Positions 11,611-19,595 of a DNA stretch of 64,000 bases are shown piece by piece. The stretch spans positions 50,595-114,594 of the forward strand of contig NZ_AOPZ01000069.1 of assembly GCF_000414115.1 (NCBI RefSeq), given 5' to 3'. The stretch comes from Streptomyces aurantiacus JA 4570 (GTDB lineage: Bacteria > Actinomycetota > Actinomycetes > Streptomycetales > Streptomycetaceae). A program made the translations under genes and the position numbers. How positions within the stretch are numbered: position 1 is the stretch's first letter; the number at the start of each line of letters is the position of its first letter. The notes beneath the pieces were generated by a model. That model had not been told where the DNA came from and ran no database searches. It saw only the letters and a program-made list of their open reading frames with translations.

Positions 11611-12348
11611 ATGAGCGCCGAGGACGGGCAGACGGACGGCGGCCGGGACGCGCGGCGCGATGCCGAGCGTGACGCGATCCTCGCCGCGCTGGGGCCCGTC
11701 GCCGACGGCATCGCCGCCACCTTCGGCTCGCTGTGCGAGGTGGTCGTGCACGACTACCGGCGGCCGGAGCGGTCCGTCGTGTCGATCGCCGGGGCCGTCA
11801 CGGGACGCGGCGTCGGCGGCGCGATGAGCGAGATCGGGATGGGCATGCTCGCGCGCGGCGACGAGGCCGCCGACGAGCTGAACTATCTGACCCGTACGCA
11901 GGACGGCAAGCTGGTCAAGTCGTCCACGATGCTGCTGCGCGACAGCGGCGGCGCGGTGTTCGGGGCGCTGTGCGTGAACCTCGACATCACCGCCGTGCAG
12001 CAGGTCGGCTCGCTGATCGGTGAACTCGCCGGGGTGACGGCTCCGGCGGAGGTGCCGACGACCACCTTCGGCGACTCCGCCGACGTCATCGACGCCGTGG
12101 TGCGTTCCGTCGTCGACGCCTACCAGCTCGAGCGCAGCCGCCCCTGGGGCGAGCTCGACCGCGCCGAACGCGTCGAGCTGTTCCGCGGGCTCGACGAGCG
12201 CGGCGTCTTCGCGGTCCGGCGCGCGGTCCCGCAGGTGGCGGCCCGCCTCGGCATCTCCCGCGCCTCCGCCTACAACTACCTCGCCAGAGCCCGCGCCCAG
12301 GACGACCCGGCGGGCGGGCCCGACACCTCACAGGGAGCATCCGCATGA
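11611..12348 (+). CDS. YheO-like PAS / DauR-type HTH regulator
   Basis: 245 residues. A YheO-like PAS region (about residues 25-135) carries LGPVADGIAATFGSLCEVVVHD and LLRDSGGAVFGALCVNLDIT; the C-terminal DauR-type helix-turn-helix contains FRGLDERGVFAVRRAVPQVA and LGISRASAYNYL. Family members regulate D-amino acid or hydroxy-amino acid breakdown genes. The stop overlaps the start of the PLP-dependent ammonia-lyase by four bases (ATGA), so regulator and enzyme are translationally coupled, which supports a role in controlling that enzyme. Confidence 0.88.
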   Translation: MSAEDGQTDGGRDARRDAERDAILAALGPVADGIAATFGSLCEVVVHDYRRPERSVVSIAGAVTGRGVGGAMSEIGMGMLARGDEAADELNYLTRTQDGKLVKSSTMLLRDSGGAVFGALCVNLDITAVQQVGSLIGELAGVTAPAEVPTTTFGDSADVIDAVVRSVVDAYQLERSRPWGELDRAERVELFRGLDERGVFAVRRAVPQVAARLGISRASAYNYLARARAQDDPAGGPDTSQGASA

Positions 12349-13313
12349 CGAGCACACCCCCGGTCACCCTCGACGACGTCCGCGACGCCGCCGCCCGGCT
12401 GAAGGGCGTGGCCCACCGCACGCCCGTGCTGCGCTCGCGCACCCTGGACGCCCGGGTGGGCGCGGAGGTCTTCCTGAAGTGCGAGAACCTCCAGCGCATC
12501 GGTGCCTTCAAGTTCCGCGGCGCCTACAACGCCGTCTCCCGGCTCTCACCCGGGCAACTGGCCAAGGGCATCGCGTCGTTCTCCTCCGGCAACCACGCCC
12601 AGGCCGTCGCCCTCGCCGCCCGCGAGCTGGGCAGCAGCGCCGTCATCGTCATGCCCGAGGACACCCCGCACTCCAAGCGCGCGGCCGCCGAGGGCTACGG
12701 CGCCGAGATCGTCACGTACGACCGCTACACCGGCGACCGCGAAGCCATCGGCAAGGCCCTCGCCGACGAGCGCGGCCTCGCCCTGATCCCGCCGTACGAG
12801 CACCCGCACGTCATCGCGGGCCAGGGCACGGCCGCTCTCGAACTCATAGAAGAGGTCGGCGAGTTGGGCCTGCTGCTCGTACCGGTCGGCGGCGGCGGAC
12901 TGATCGCGGGCAGTGCCACCGCCGCGAAGGGCCTGAACGGTGACATCCGCGTCGTCGGCGTCGAGCCGGAGGCGGGTGACGACACCAAGCGGTCGCTGGC
13001 GGCCGGGCACCGGGTGACGATCCCCGTGCCGCGCACCATCGCCGACGGCCAAGCCGCCGAGATCCCGGGCGAGTTGACGTTCTCCGTCAACCGGCGGCTC
13101 GTCGACGACATCGCCCTCGTCTCCGACGACGACATCCGGGACGCGATGCGGTTCGCCTTCGAACGCCTGAAGACCGTCGTCGAGCCCAGCGGCGCCACGG
13201 CCCTGGCGGCCGCGCTGAGCGGACGCGTGGACCGGGTCCTGCCGCGCGTCGGCATCATCCTCTCGGGCGGCAACGTCGACGCCCGGAGGTTCGCGGAACT
13301 CTGCGGCGGCTGA
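12345..13313 (+). CDS. PLP-dependent threonine/hydroxyaspartate ammonia-lyase
   Basis: 322 residues, a fold-type II PLP enzyme without a C-terminal ACT domain. Lys56 in GAFKFRGAYN is the Schiff-base lysine; SSGNHAQAVA and the phosphate-binding VPVGGGGLIAG are present, and ILSGGN ends the active site. The short length and QRIGAFKFRG match threo-3-hydroxyaspartate ammonia-lyase/serine racemase types better than biosynthetic IlvA. Pairing with a YheO/DauR-type regulator also fits hydroxyaspartate breakdown. The start overlaps the regulator stop. Threonine or serine deamination remains possible. Confidence 0.88.
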   Translation: MTSTPPVTLDDVRDAAARLKGVAHRTPVLRSRTLDARVGAEVFLKCENLQRIGAFKFRGAYNAVSRLSPGQLAKGIASFSSGNHAQAVALAARELGSSAVIVMPEDTPHSKRAAAEGYGAEIVTYDRYTGDREAIGKALADERGLALIPPYEHPHVIAGQGTAALELIEEVGELGLLLVPVGGGGLIAGSATAAKGLNGDIRVVGVEPEAGDDTKRSLAAGHRVTIPVPRTIADGQAAEIPGELTFSVNRRLVDDIALVSDDDIRDAMRFAFERLKTVVEPSGATALAAALSGRVDRVLPRVGIILSGGNVDARRFAELCGG

Positions 13314-13340
13314 CCGCTTCCGGGGCGACGCGACGGCGGC

Positions 13341-13958
13341 TCAGCCCCGCAGCAGCCCCGCCACGCGCTCGGCCGTCCACGTCCCCGCGGCACCCGGGCA
13401 CGCCGCGAGGTAGGCGCTCACGGCGGCCTCGTCCCACGCCGCCGTCTCCAGGAGCCCGGTCGCCAGCTGGCGCAGATAGCCGCCGGACGGGGCGTTGAGG
13501 TCGACGTCCTCCCACGCCCACGGCGCGGTGAAGGTGAGCACCGGAAGGCCGTCGAGCGTCCCCGGGCACACCAGCGTCTCGTAGCGCCCGTCCCCGATCC
13601 GGGCCCGGCCGTGCCGCAGCGCCGGCCCCAGATCGGGGACGGCCCCGGGCTCGCCGTACATCTCCTGCGCCGCGATGTCGCCGAACTGCTCGGCCGTCAC
13701 CAGATGGGCGCGCGTGTACACCCGCCCCCGCGCCTCGGGGTCGTAGAACGCCCGGCCGCCCGACCAGAGCGCGGACTCGGTCGCGAAGTACACCAGCCCC
13801 TGGAGCTCCAGGGGAACCGAGGCCCGCGGCGGACGCCGGTCCCGGCAGCCCGGGCAGCCCCGCGCCGCGCCGGGCGGCCGCCCGCCCGCGATGTAGTGCA
13901 TGAGGCGGCCCAGGAGCGTGTTGGAGCCGTAGGCGGCGTACCAGACAAGGTCGGGCAC
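13341..13958 (-). CDS. Gamma-glutamylcyclotransferase-like fold protein
   Basis: 205 residues from a GTG with GGAG six bases upstream; the frame also opens at 14039, adding 27 low-complexity residues. Right after the start comes VWYAAYGSN, the substrate loop typical of GGCT/AIG2-like folds, then LLGRLMHYIAGG and a Cys-pair segment GCPGCRDR. The rest is small and acidic. It sits convergent with the ammonia-lyase (27 bases between stops). Whether it has cyclotransferase activity is not known; the family often appears without an obvious catalytic glutamate. Confidence 0.72.
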   Translation of the reverse strand: MPDLVWYAAYGSNTLLGRLMHYIAGGRPPGAARGCPGCRDRRPPRASVPLELQGLVYFATESALWSGGRAFYDPEARGRVYTRAHLVTAEQFGDIAAQEMYGEPGAVPDLGPALRHGRARIGDGRYETLVCPGTLDGLPVLTFTAPWAWEDVDLNAPSGGYLRQLATGLLETAAWDEAAVSAYLAACPGAAGTWTAERVAGLLRG

Positions 13959-14070
13959 CCCGGGCTCCGACCCGGAACCGTCTCCCGGCCCCACCCCTGG
14001 TCGTGGCTCCTGAATCGTCCGTACGCGGTTCACCCGCACCCCTTTCCAGTTTCCAGAACGGACGCTCTCT

Positions 14071-14688
14071 CTAGAACGGCCCTTCGGGCGGCTCCGCGCT
14101 CGGCGGGACGCCGAGCTTCCAGTCCAGGTCGTACCGCTGGAAGAGCTCGGCCCGCAGCACGTCGAACGGCATCGGCGCGCCCGGGATGAGCAGCGCGAAG
14201 ACCGCGCCCATCAGCAGGGCGCGCAGCATCCGGTAGTCCGTCTCGGCCTCCGGCGACCCGTGCCGGGCCACCGACTCGCGCAGCAGGAAGGCCAGCCGCT
14301 GCTGCTCCGGGCACTGCACGAACCCCTCGGCCTGCAGGATGCCCGCCATGTGCGTGCGCATCAGCACGGGCCGGTCGCGCGCCAGGCCCAGGATCGCGTC
14401 GATGGCGCGGGCGAGCAGCTCTTCGCCGTCCTCCGTGCGCGGCTCCCGCTCCAGCGCGGCCTGCAGCGTCATGTGCATCAGGCGGTGCACCGCCGACTGC
14501 AGGAGCTGGCGCTTTCCCGGGAAGTAGTACGACACGAGGCCGCGGGCGGAGCCCGCCCGGTCGGCGATGTCCGCGAGCGTCGTCGCCTCGTAACCGCGCT
14601 CGCCCACCAGGTCCACCGTCGCCTGCAGCAGCCGCTCGCGGGAACGTCGGCGCAACTCTTCATTGACCGATGGGCTACGCGGGGACAT
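14071..14688 (-). CDS. TetR family transcriptional regulator
   Basis: 205 residues. The N-terminal helix-turn-helix reads TVDLVGERGYEATTLADIADRAG followed by GLVSYYFPGKRQLL, a standard TetR DNA-binding domain. The C-terminal ligand domain (LLARAIDAILGLARDRP onward) is unassigned. The ATG has AGGAG seven bases upstream. A perfect palindrome lies at 14709-14721 just upstream, so autorepression is likely. No clear target gene adjoins it; the next gene leftward is the GGCT-like gene, in the same direction. Confidence 0.9.
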   Translation of the reverse strand: MSPRSPSVNEELRRRSRERLLQATVDLVGERGYEATTLADIADRAGSARGLVSYYFPGKRQLLQSAVHRLMHMTLQAALEREPRTEDGEELLARAIDAILGLARDRPVLMRTHMAGILQAEGFVQCPEQQRLAFLLRESVARHGSPEAETDYRMLRALLMGAVFALLIPGAPMPFDVLRAELFQRYDLDWKLGVPPSAEPPEGPF

Positions 14689-14708
14689 CCTGTAACTCCT
14701 GCGTTGAC

Positions 14709-14726
14709 TGGCTCAGAGCCAATATA
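14709..14726 (-). promoter_or_regulatory. Probable TetR operator and -10 box
   Basis: TGGCTCAGAGCCA (14709-14721) is a perfect inverted repeat with a one-base centre. On the minus strand TATATT (14726-14721), a good -10 hexamer, abuts it, so a bound repressor would cover the transcription start of the tetR gene, whose ATG is at 14688. Confidence 0.55.
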
Positions 14727-14770
14727 CTCAGGGTGTCCCGGCCCTGGCCGTCATGGGCCGGTGCCGCCTC

Positions 14771-14805
14771 GGGCAGGCAACACCGCGGGGGAGTGTTGCC
14801 TGCCC
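14771..14805. terminator. 13-bp perfect hairpin
   Basis: GGGCAGGCAACAC (14771-14783) and GTGTTGCCTGCCC (14793-14805) form a perfect 13-bp stem with a nine-base loop between the divergent tetR and DUF2630 genes. It may stop antisense transcription or act in the DUF2630 leader. Confidence 0.55.
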
Positions 14806-14807
14806 TT

Positions 14808-14835
14808 GGGCGTGTCCGATGGGTCGGACACGCCC
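14808..14835. terminator. 12-bp perfect hairpin with a spare third arm
   Basis: GGGCGTGTCCGA (14808-14819) pairs with TCGGACACGCCC (14824-14835), loop TGGG. A second copy of GGACACGCCC occurs at 14873-14882 and could compete for the same left arm, so two exclusive folds are possible upstream of the DUF2630 gene. Confidence 0.5.
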
Positions 14836-14916
14836 TGGGGCGGCCGTGGACGCGACGCCGCGCCGACCCACCGGACACGCCCTAGAGTGGGCCGGGGGCC
14901 GAGGAGGCGCTTGGAC

Positions 14917-15162
14917 ATGGACCAACAGCAGATTCTGGCGCGGATCAGTGAGATGGTCGACGCCGAGAAGACCCTGCGGGAATCGCTCGCGTCCGGAGCG
15001 ATCGACGAGGCGACGGAACGGGCCCGCCTCGGCGTCCTGGAACGCGAACTCGACCAGTGCTGGGACCTGCTGCGCAGGCGGCGCGCGAAGGCCGAGTTCG
15101 GCGGCGACCCCGACACGGTGAGGGCACGGCCGGCGGCACAGGTCGAGGGCTATCAGTCCTGA
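14917..15162 (+). CDS. DUF2630 family protein
   Basis: 81 residues, starting MDQQQILARISEMVDAEK, with GGAGG nine bases upstream. The whole chain is charged and helical: a heptad-like pattern through LGVLERELDQCWDLLRRRRAK suggests a coiled coil. This matches DUF2630, a small cytosolic actinobacterial family of unknown function. It is preceded by the hairpin cluster at 14771-14882. Confidence 0.85.
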   Translation: MDQQQILARISEMVDAEKTLRESLASGAIDEATERARLGVLERELDQCWDLLRRRRAKAEFGGDPDTVRARPAAQVEGYQS

Positions 15163-15188
15163 GGTCCTCAGGGCGGTGCCCCGGACGC

Positions 15189-15899
15189 TCAGGGCGCCCC
15201 CGCACCGCCGACGAGCCCCAGCACGGCCCGCAGAGCCTCGGGCCGCCGCTCCACCGGCAGATGGTCCACGAAGTGCACCGCGCAGCCCAACGCCGCCGCG
15301 CCCCCGTCCGCCCGCCGGTCGTCGCCCACCATCAGCGTGTCCTGCGGCGCGACCCCGAGCCCGTCACAGGCGTGCGCGAAGAGCCGTGCGTCCGGCTTCT
15401 GCACGGCGTGCTCGTACGACAGGGCGTACACGTCGACATAAGGGTCCAGGCCGTGGAAGCGGAAGACCGGCCGCAGGTCCCAGCCGATGTTGCTGACGAC
15501 CCCCACGCGTACGCCGAGCACCCGCAGCTCCCGCAGCACCTCCGGCGCGTCGTCGTACGGCCGCCACGCCTCAGGAGCCTTGTGGCGCTCGTACAGCGCG
15601 TCGTAGAGCCGCGGTTCGGGCAGCGGCACCGTACGGGCGAGACCCGTGTAGGCCGCCCGGTGGAGTTCCGCGCTCTCGTCGCGCTGCCCCCACAGTTCGG
15701 TGAGATGGTCCGGCACGTCGACCGTCGGTGAGCCGCCCGGCAGCGCACCCGCACGGTCCAGCGCGTCCGCGAGCCGCGCCGCCTCGTCCGCCGGCAGGGT
15801 GAGCCCGCTCGCGGCGAGCGTGCCGCGCAGCCAGGAAGCGGTGGACTCGACGCGGAACAGCGTCCCGGAGAAATCGAAGAGCACGCCCTTGATCGCCAT
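15189..15899 (-). CDS. HAD superfamily hydrolase
   Basis: 236 residues. Motif I is LFDFSGTLF, with the nucleophilic Asp9 but Ser where phosphatases usually have the second, general-acid Asp. Motif II is VVSNIGWD, motif III the Lys in QKPDARLF, and motif IV VGDDRRAD. The cap insert between residues 20 and 100 is the C1 type. Family members remove phosphate or halide from small metabolites; with Ser in place of the second Asp the usual phosphatase mechanism is uncertain. The upstream PAP2 gene, as read here, overlaps its 5' part because of a duplication. Confidence 0.85.
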   Translation of the reverse strand: MAIKGVLFDFSGTLFRVESTASWLRGTLAASGLTLPADEAARLADALDRAGALPGGSPTVDVPDHLTELWGQRDESAELHRAAYTGLARTVPLPEPRLYDALYERHKAPEAWRPYDDAPEVLRELRVLGVRVGVVSNIGWDLRPVFRFHGLDPYVDVYALSYEHAVQKPDARLFAHACDGLGVAPQDTLMVGDDRRADGGAAALGCAVHFVDHLPVERRPEALRAVLGLVGGAGAP

Positions 15900-16722
15900 G
15901 CGTGCGATCCTCCGGGACCGGGCGAGCGGGGGTCAAGAAGGCCCGGGTCGGCGACGGGCCGAGTCGCCCGGACGTGGCTCGCGGGCTCCGCCGGAGTCGC
16001 CGGGCTCCGCCGGAGTCGCCCCGCCGCTGCTCTCCGCCGCCGGAGCCACCCGGCCGCTGCTCCTCGGGCACGAAACGCTCGTACGCCGCCACGGCCAGTG
16101 CCACCGTCAGCGCGCCAAGCAGCCAGCCCCCGACGACGTCCGACGACCAGTGCACCCCGAGCCACACCCGGGTGAAGCCCACGCCGAGCACGGACACCGC
16201 GGCCACGGCGAGCCCTGCCCGCCACGCCAGGCCCCCCACGCCGTACACCCGCAGCAGCCACAGCAGCAGCCCGCACACCACGGCCGCCGTCATCGCGTGC
16301 CCCGAAGGGAACGCCGCGTAGTGCGCGGAGTCCACCGGGTCCGGCCACGCCGGCCGCTCCCGCCCCACCGCGGCCTTGAGCCCCTGCTGCACCAGCGTGC
16401 CCACCAGACACGTGGCCGCGAGCCAGCCCGCGAGCCACCACGCGCGCCGGGCCACCAGCCACAGCACGACGACGGTGCACAGCGCCCGCATCGTCCACGG
16501 GTCCCACACCCAGTCCGTCAGGATGCGGGCGGTCTGCGTCAGATCCGCGTGTGCCACCGCCCAGCGGTGCGTGGTCCGTGCGAGGTCGCCGTCCACATCG
16601 AGCAGCGGTCGCCACTCGGCGGCGACGAGGACGATCAGCAGCACGGTCGGGACGGCGAGGAAGAGGGCAGTACGCGCGGAGCCGGGAGTGCGGGGGGTTG
16701 CTCGGGGCGGTGCGGAATCCAT
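15571..16722 (-). CDS. PAP2 family phosphatase with frameshifted, overlong C-terminus
   Basis: The conserved part (residues 1-230) is a membrane PAP2 phosphatase: several hydrophobic helices, KAAVGRERP, FPSGHAMTAA and a final GVHWSSDVVGGW, which supply the catalytic KxxxxxxRP, PSGH and SRxxxxxHxxxD-like motifs. Such enzymes dephosphorylate undecaprenyl or lipid phosphates. After about residue 225 the frame runs 329 bases into the HAD gene in another frame. The cause is a 19-bp tandem repeat (15982-16019): with one copy the frame would end at the TGA at 15935-15933, shortly before the HAD gene. The start at 16722 has AGGA upstream. Confidence 0.8.
   Translation of the reverse strand: MDSAPPRATPRTPGSARTALFLAVPTVLLIVLVAAEWRPLLDVDGDLARTTHRWAVAHADLTQTARILTDWVWDPWTMRALCTVVVLWLVARRAWWLAGWLAATCLVGTLVQQGLKAAVGRERPAWPDPVDSAHYAAFPSGHAMTAAVVCGLLLWLLRVYGVGGLAWRAGLAVAAVSVLGVGFTRVWLGVHWSSDVVGGWLLGALTVALAVAAYERFVPEEQRPGGSGGGEQRRGDSGGARRLRRSPRATSGRLGPSPTRAFLTPARPVPEDRTHGDQGRALRFLRDAVPRRVHRFLAARHARRERAHPAGGRGGAARGRAGPCGCAAGRLTDGRRAGPSHRTVGAARRERGTPPGGLHGSRPYGAAARTAALRRAVRAPQGS
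15982..16019. repeat. Perfect 19-bp tandem duplication inside the PAP2 gene
   Basis: 15982-16000 and 16001-16019 are identical 19-mers (cgggctccgccggagtcgc). Nineteen is not a multiple of three, so the second copy shifts the PAP2 reading frame. Confidence 0.9.
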
Positions 16723-16755
16723 GCGGTGATCCTGACCGATGGAGGGCGACGGCAC

Positions 16756-17688
16756 CTAACCGAGCGCGCGGAGTGCCGGTACGAACGCGATGAGCAGCGG
16801 CACCACCGGCACGAGCGCCGCGGCCGCCGTCAGCCGCAGCCGGCGCCCGGCGGTGAGCCGCGGGCGGGCCGACAGGAGCCGGTGCACGCGCTGCGGGACA
16901 TGCGCGTGCGTGCTCGGGCAGGGCCCGAACACGCCCCGGTGCTCGTTGAGTTCCACGAGGGCGAGCGCGATGGTGAGCCGCCCGAAGCGGCGCGAGGCCA
17001 CGTCGTCGGCGGCCAGCTCCACGAGCCGGTGCATCTCGGCGCGGAACGCGGCGAACACCGGGACCTGCGGGAAACCCGCGGCGAGCGCGCCCGAGCAGTG
17101 CAGCAGCCAGTCGTGCCGGGCCTGCGCGTGGCCCTGCTCGTGGGCGAGCACCGCATCGAGCTGACGTCCCTTCAGGCGGCGCAACGCAGCGGTGGTGATG
17201 ACCAGTTGGGGTGCGGCGCCGGGCAGCCACCAGGCGTCGGGCCGCTCGCCCTCCAGGACGACGAGCCGGTCGGCGCCGGGCTCCTCACCGGGCAACAGCG
17301 GTGCCCGTACGACGAGTTCGGCGCGGCGCTTGGCGCGCCTGGTACGGGCGCGGGCGATCTCGCGGGTGAGCATCGCGGCGGTCCAGGCGCCGCCGCACGC
17401 GAGCGCCACCGCCGTCACGGTGGCCCACGGGGTGGGGCCGAGAGCGTACGCCTCCACGACGTCGCGGGGCGCGGGCGCGAAGAGGTGTCCGCGCACCGCC
17501 TGCCAGGCGGACGCCGCGCTGAACGTCATCGACAGCGCGCAGCACAGCAGGACTCCGGCCACCACGCACTGCCAGGCCCACAGCGCGACCACCGGTTCGC
17601 GCTCCACCCAGTCGGCCCTCGCGAGCATCCTGGGGGCGACGACGGCGGTCAGCGCGCCCAGCAGCATCAGCGCGACGGGGACCATCAT
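16756..17688 (-). CDS. M56 (BlaR1-like) membrane metallopeptidase
   Basis: 310 residues with membrane helices near residues 1-20, 38-60, 85-105 and at the C-terminus. The zinc motif LAHEQGH (HExxH type) is near residue 195, followed by ELAADDVASRR, the usual third-ligand region. There is no penicillin-sensing domain. M56 enzymes normally cleave or release a BlaI-type repressor, but no blaI lies beside this gene. The start could be either of two adjacent ATGs (17688 or 17685). DUF5134 follows upstream on the same strand. Confidence 0.87.
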   Translation of the reverse strand: MMVPVALMLLGALTAVVAPRMLARADWVEREPVVALWAWQCVVAGVLLCCALSMTFSAASAWQAVRGHLFAPAPRDVVEAYALGPTPWATVTAVALACGGAWTAAMLTREIARARTRRAKRRAELVVRAPLLPGEEPGADRLVVLEGERPDAWWLPGAAPQLVITTAALRRLKGRQLDAVLAHEQGHAQARHDWLLHCSGALAAGFPQVPVFAAFRAEMHRLVELAADDVASRRFGRLTIALALVELNEHRGVFGPCPSTHAHVPQRVHRLLSARPRLTAGRRLRLTAAAALVPVVPLLIAFVPALRALG

Positions 17689-17826
17689 GGGTCAACCCTA
17701 TGAGGGGCGCGTCACGCGGCGATATGGGCAGCCGCCGCAAGTGATGTACGCCACGACGGATTCCGTGGGCATCCGGGACCTCTCGGCGTCTCCCGGCGTC
17801 TCCGGGGTTCACCGGTGCCCCGGGCG

Positions 17827-18393
17827 TCACAGCGCGAGCAGCATCGCCAGCATCCCCATGCTCATCGAGAGCCGGCACACCAGCGCCAGCTCCGGCCGGT
17901 CGGCCCACCCCGCGACTCCGTTCACGGACGCGACGTCGCCCGCGCCCGCCACCGCGCCCACCGGCGCAAGCCGCGCGCCCGACAGCAGCACGTGCCCGGC
18001 GAAGTACAGCAACAGCACCCCCGTCACCACCGGCACCCCCGCACCGCCGTGCGCCCCGTGCCCGCCCGGCGCCGCGACCATCGCCACCGACATGTACACC
18101 ATGGCCAGCGCGCCCACGACATGGTGCAGATGACGCTGCCCGCGCCGCGCCGCCCAGGCCACCCGCAACCCGGCCGCGGCGAACACCGCCGCGTACCCCA
18201 GCCACGCGCCGCGCGGCGGGTCGAGCACCGCGGCAGGCAGGGCCATCACCGCCATCCCGAACCCCATCAGCGCCTCGCCCCCCGCCGTACGCCGCTGCTC
18301 CTCGACCCCGCTGCGCATCCGCAGCAGGCAGTACGCCCCGCTCCCCGCGCAGAGCGCCACCAGCAGCCAACTCGCCGACCCCGGTCCGTGCAC
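17827..18393 (-). CDS. DUF5134 membrane protein
   Basis: 188 residues from a GTG with GAGGAGG six bases upstream. Five or so hydrophobic segments are visible, starting SWLLVALCAGSGAYCLL, with a His-rich stretch (RGQRHLHHVVGALAMVYM) between helices and GLLLL-like helices to the end. This is the DUF5134 pattern, an actinobacterial membrane family of unknown role. It reads in the same direction as the M56 peptidase, 138 bases away. Confidence 0.8.
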   Translation of the reverse strand: MHGPGSASWLLVALCAGSGAYCLLRMRSGVEEQRRTAGGEALMGFGMAVMALPAAVLDPPRGAWLGYAAVFAAAGLRVAWAARRGQRHLHHVVGALAMVYMSVAMVAAPGGHGAHGGAGVPVVTGVLLLYFAGHVLLSGARLAPVGAVAGAGDVASVNGVAGWADRPELALVCRLSMSMGMLAMLLAL

Positions 18394-18515
18394 CGAGCAC
18401 CTCCTCGACCGACGCCACACCGTCGACGGGTCGATGCCCGGCGGCGGGGCGGCGTACGGGAGCGCACAGAGGTACGGCAGGCGCGTACCGGAGGTGCGGG
18501 GCGGTGCCCGGCGCC

Positions 18516-18902
18516 TCAGGGGCGATACCGCAGCGGATGGTCCGCCGGTACCTCCACCACCGCGATGCGGGTGCCGTCCGGGTCCGCGATCCACATCTCG
18601 ACCAGGCCCCACGGCTCCTTGACCGGCGGACGCAGGATCTCGACGCCCCGGCCCGCCAGTTCCTCGTGGGCGGCCGCCACGTCCGCGACCTGGAGCCACA
18701 GCCGCACCGCGGGGGACGGCGGCGCCTCGGCGCGGCCGGAGACCTCCAGGAAGCCGCCGCCGAGGAAGTAGACGGTGCCGCGTTCGGGGCCCGTGCCGAA
18801 CTCGCGGTACACGGCCAGACCCAGATCGCGGCCGTAGAACGCGCGGGAACGCTCGGGGTCCGTGGGGCGGAGGAGGATTCTGCTGCTCAGTACGTGCACC
18901 AT
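18516..18902 (-). CDS. VOC/glyoxalase family protein
   Basis: 128 residues, one VOC module pair: LSSRILLRPTDPERSRAFYGRDLGL at the N-terminus and WIADPDGTRIAVVEVP at the C-terminus, with metal-site candidates Arg/Glu in these strands (VEMW, AVVEV). Family members are dioxygenases, isomerases or antibiotic-binding proteins. The ATG at 18902 has AAGGTG seven bases upstream, and the divergent GNAT gene starts 84 bases away. Substrate unknown. Confidence 0.87.
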   Translation of the reverse strand: MVHVLSSRILLRPTDPERSRAFYGRDLGLAVYREFGTGPERGTVYFLGGGFLEVSGRAEAPPSPAVRLWLQVADVAAAHEELAGRGVEILRPPVKEPWGLVEMWIADPDGTRIAVVEVPADHPLRYRP

Positions 18903-18986
18903 GCGGCCGCACCTTAGTGCCGGGTTACCCTCGGCGGGTGCGCCCGCCGCACCCGTCGCAGCCCCGGAGATCGGAGACCCGCGCCC

Positions 18987-19547
18987 ATGCACACCGCCCC
19001 GCGCCCCAGCACCCACGGCGACCTGACCTTCCGGGACGCCACCGAGGCCGACGTCGACGCGCTCGTCGCGCTCATCGAGTCGGCGTACCGCGGTGACGAC
19101 AGCCGTGCCGGGTGGACCACCGAGGCGGACATCCTCGAGGGGCAGCGGACCGACCCCGAAGGCGTCGTGGCGGTCATCGCGTCGCCCGCGAGCAAGCTGC
19201 TCGCCGTCGAGCGGGAGGGGGCCGTGGTCGCCTGCTGCCAGCTGGAACACCGGGGCGAGCACGCCTACTTCGGGATGTTCGCCGTCAGCCCGGCGCTCCA
19301 GGGCGCGGGCCTCGGCAAGGTCATCATGACGGAGGCGGAGCGGACCGCGCACGAGGCGTGGGGCGTGCGCGAGATGCACATGACCGTGATCTCCGTACGT
19401 GAGGAACTCATCGCCTGGTACGAGCGGCGCGGCTACCGCCGTACGGGAAAGATGACCCCCTTCCCGTACGGCGACGAGCGCTTCGGCATTCCGCAGCGCG
19501 ACGACCTGCAGTTCGAGCTCCTGGTCAAGGAGATCGGGACCGCCTGA
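18987..19547 (+). CDS. GNAT family N-acetyltransferase
   Basis: 186 residues. LTFRDATEADVDALVALIESAY starts a standard GNAT fold; the acetyl-CoA loop is FAVSPALQGAGLGKVIM (QGxGxG form), and the C-terminal WYERRGYRRTGK completes it. Acceptor unknown. It is transcribed away from the VOC gene and shares its promoter region. Confidence 0.9.
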   Translation: MHTAPRPSTHGDLTFRDATEADVDALVALIESAYRGDDSRAGWTTEADILEGQRTDPEGVVAVIASPASKLLAVEREGAVVACCQLEHRGEHAYFGMFAVSPALQGAGLGKVIMTEAERTAHEAWGVREMHMTVISVREELIAWYERRGYRRTGKMTPFPYGDERFGIPQRDDLQFELLVKEIGTA

Positions 19548-19595
19548 CCGGCGCATGCCCGGGCACGGCATCTCGGTCGGCGGCGACGCGGGGCC

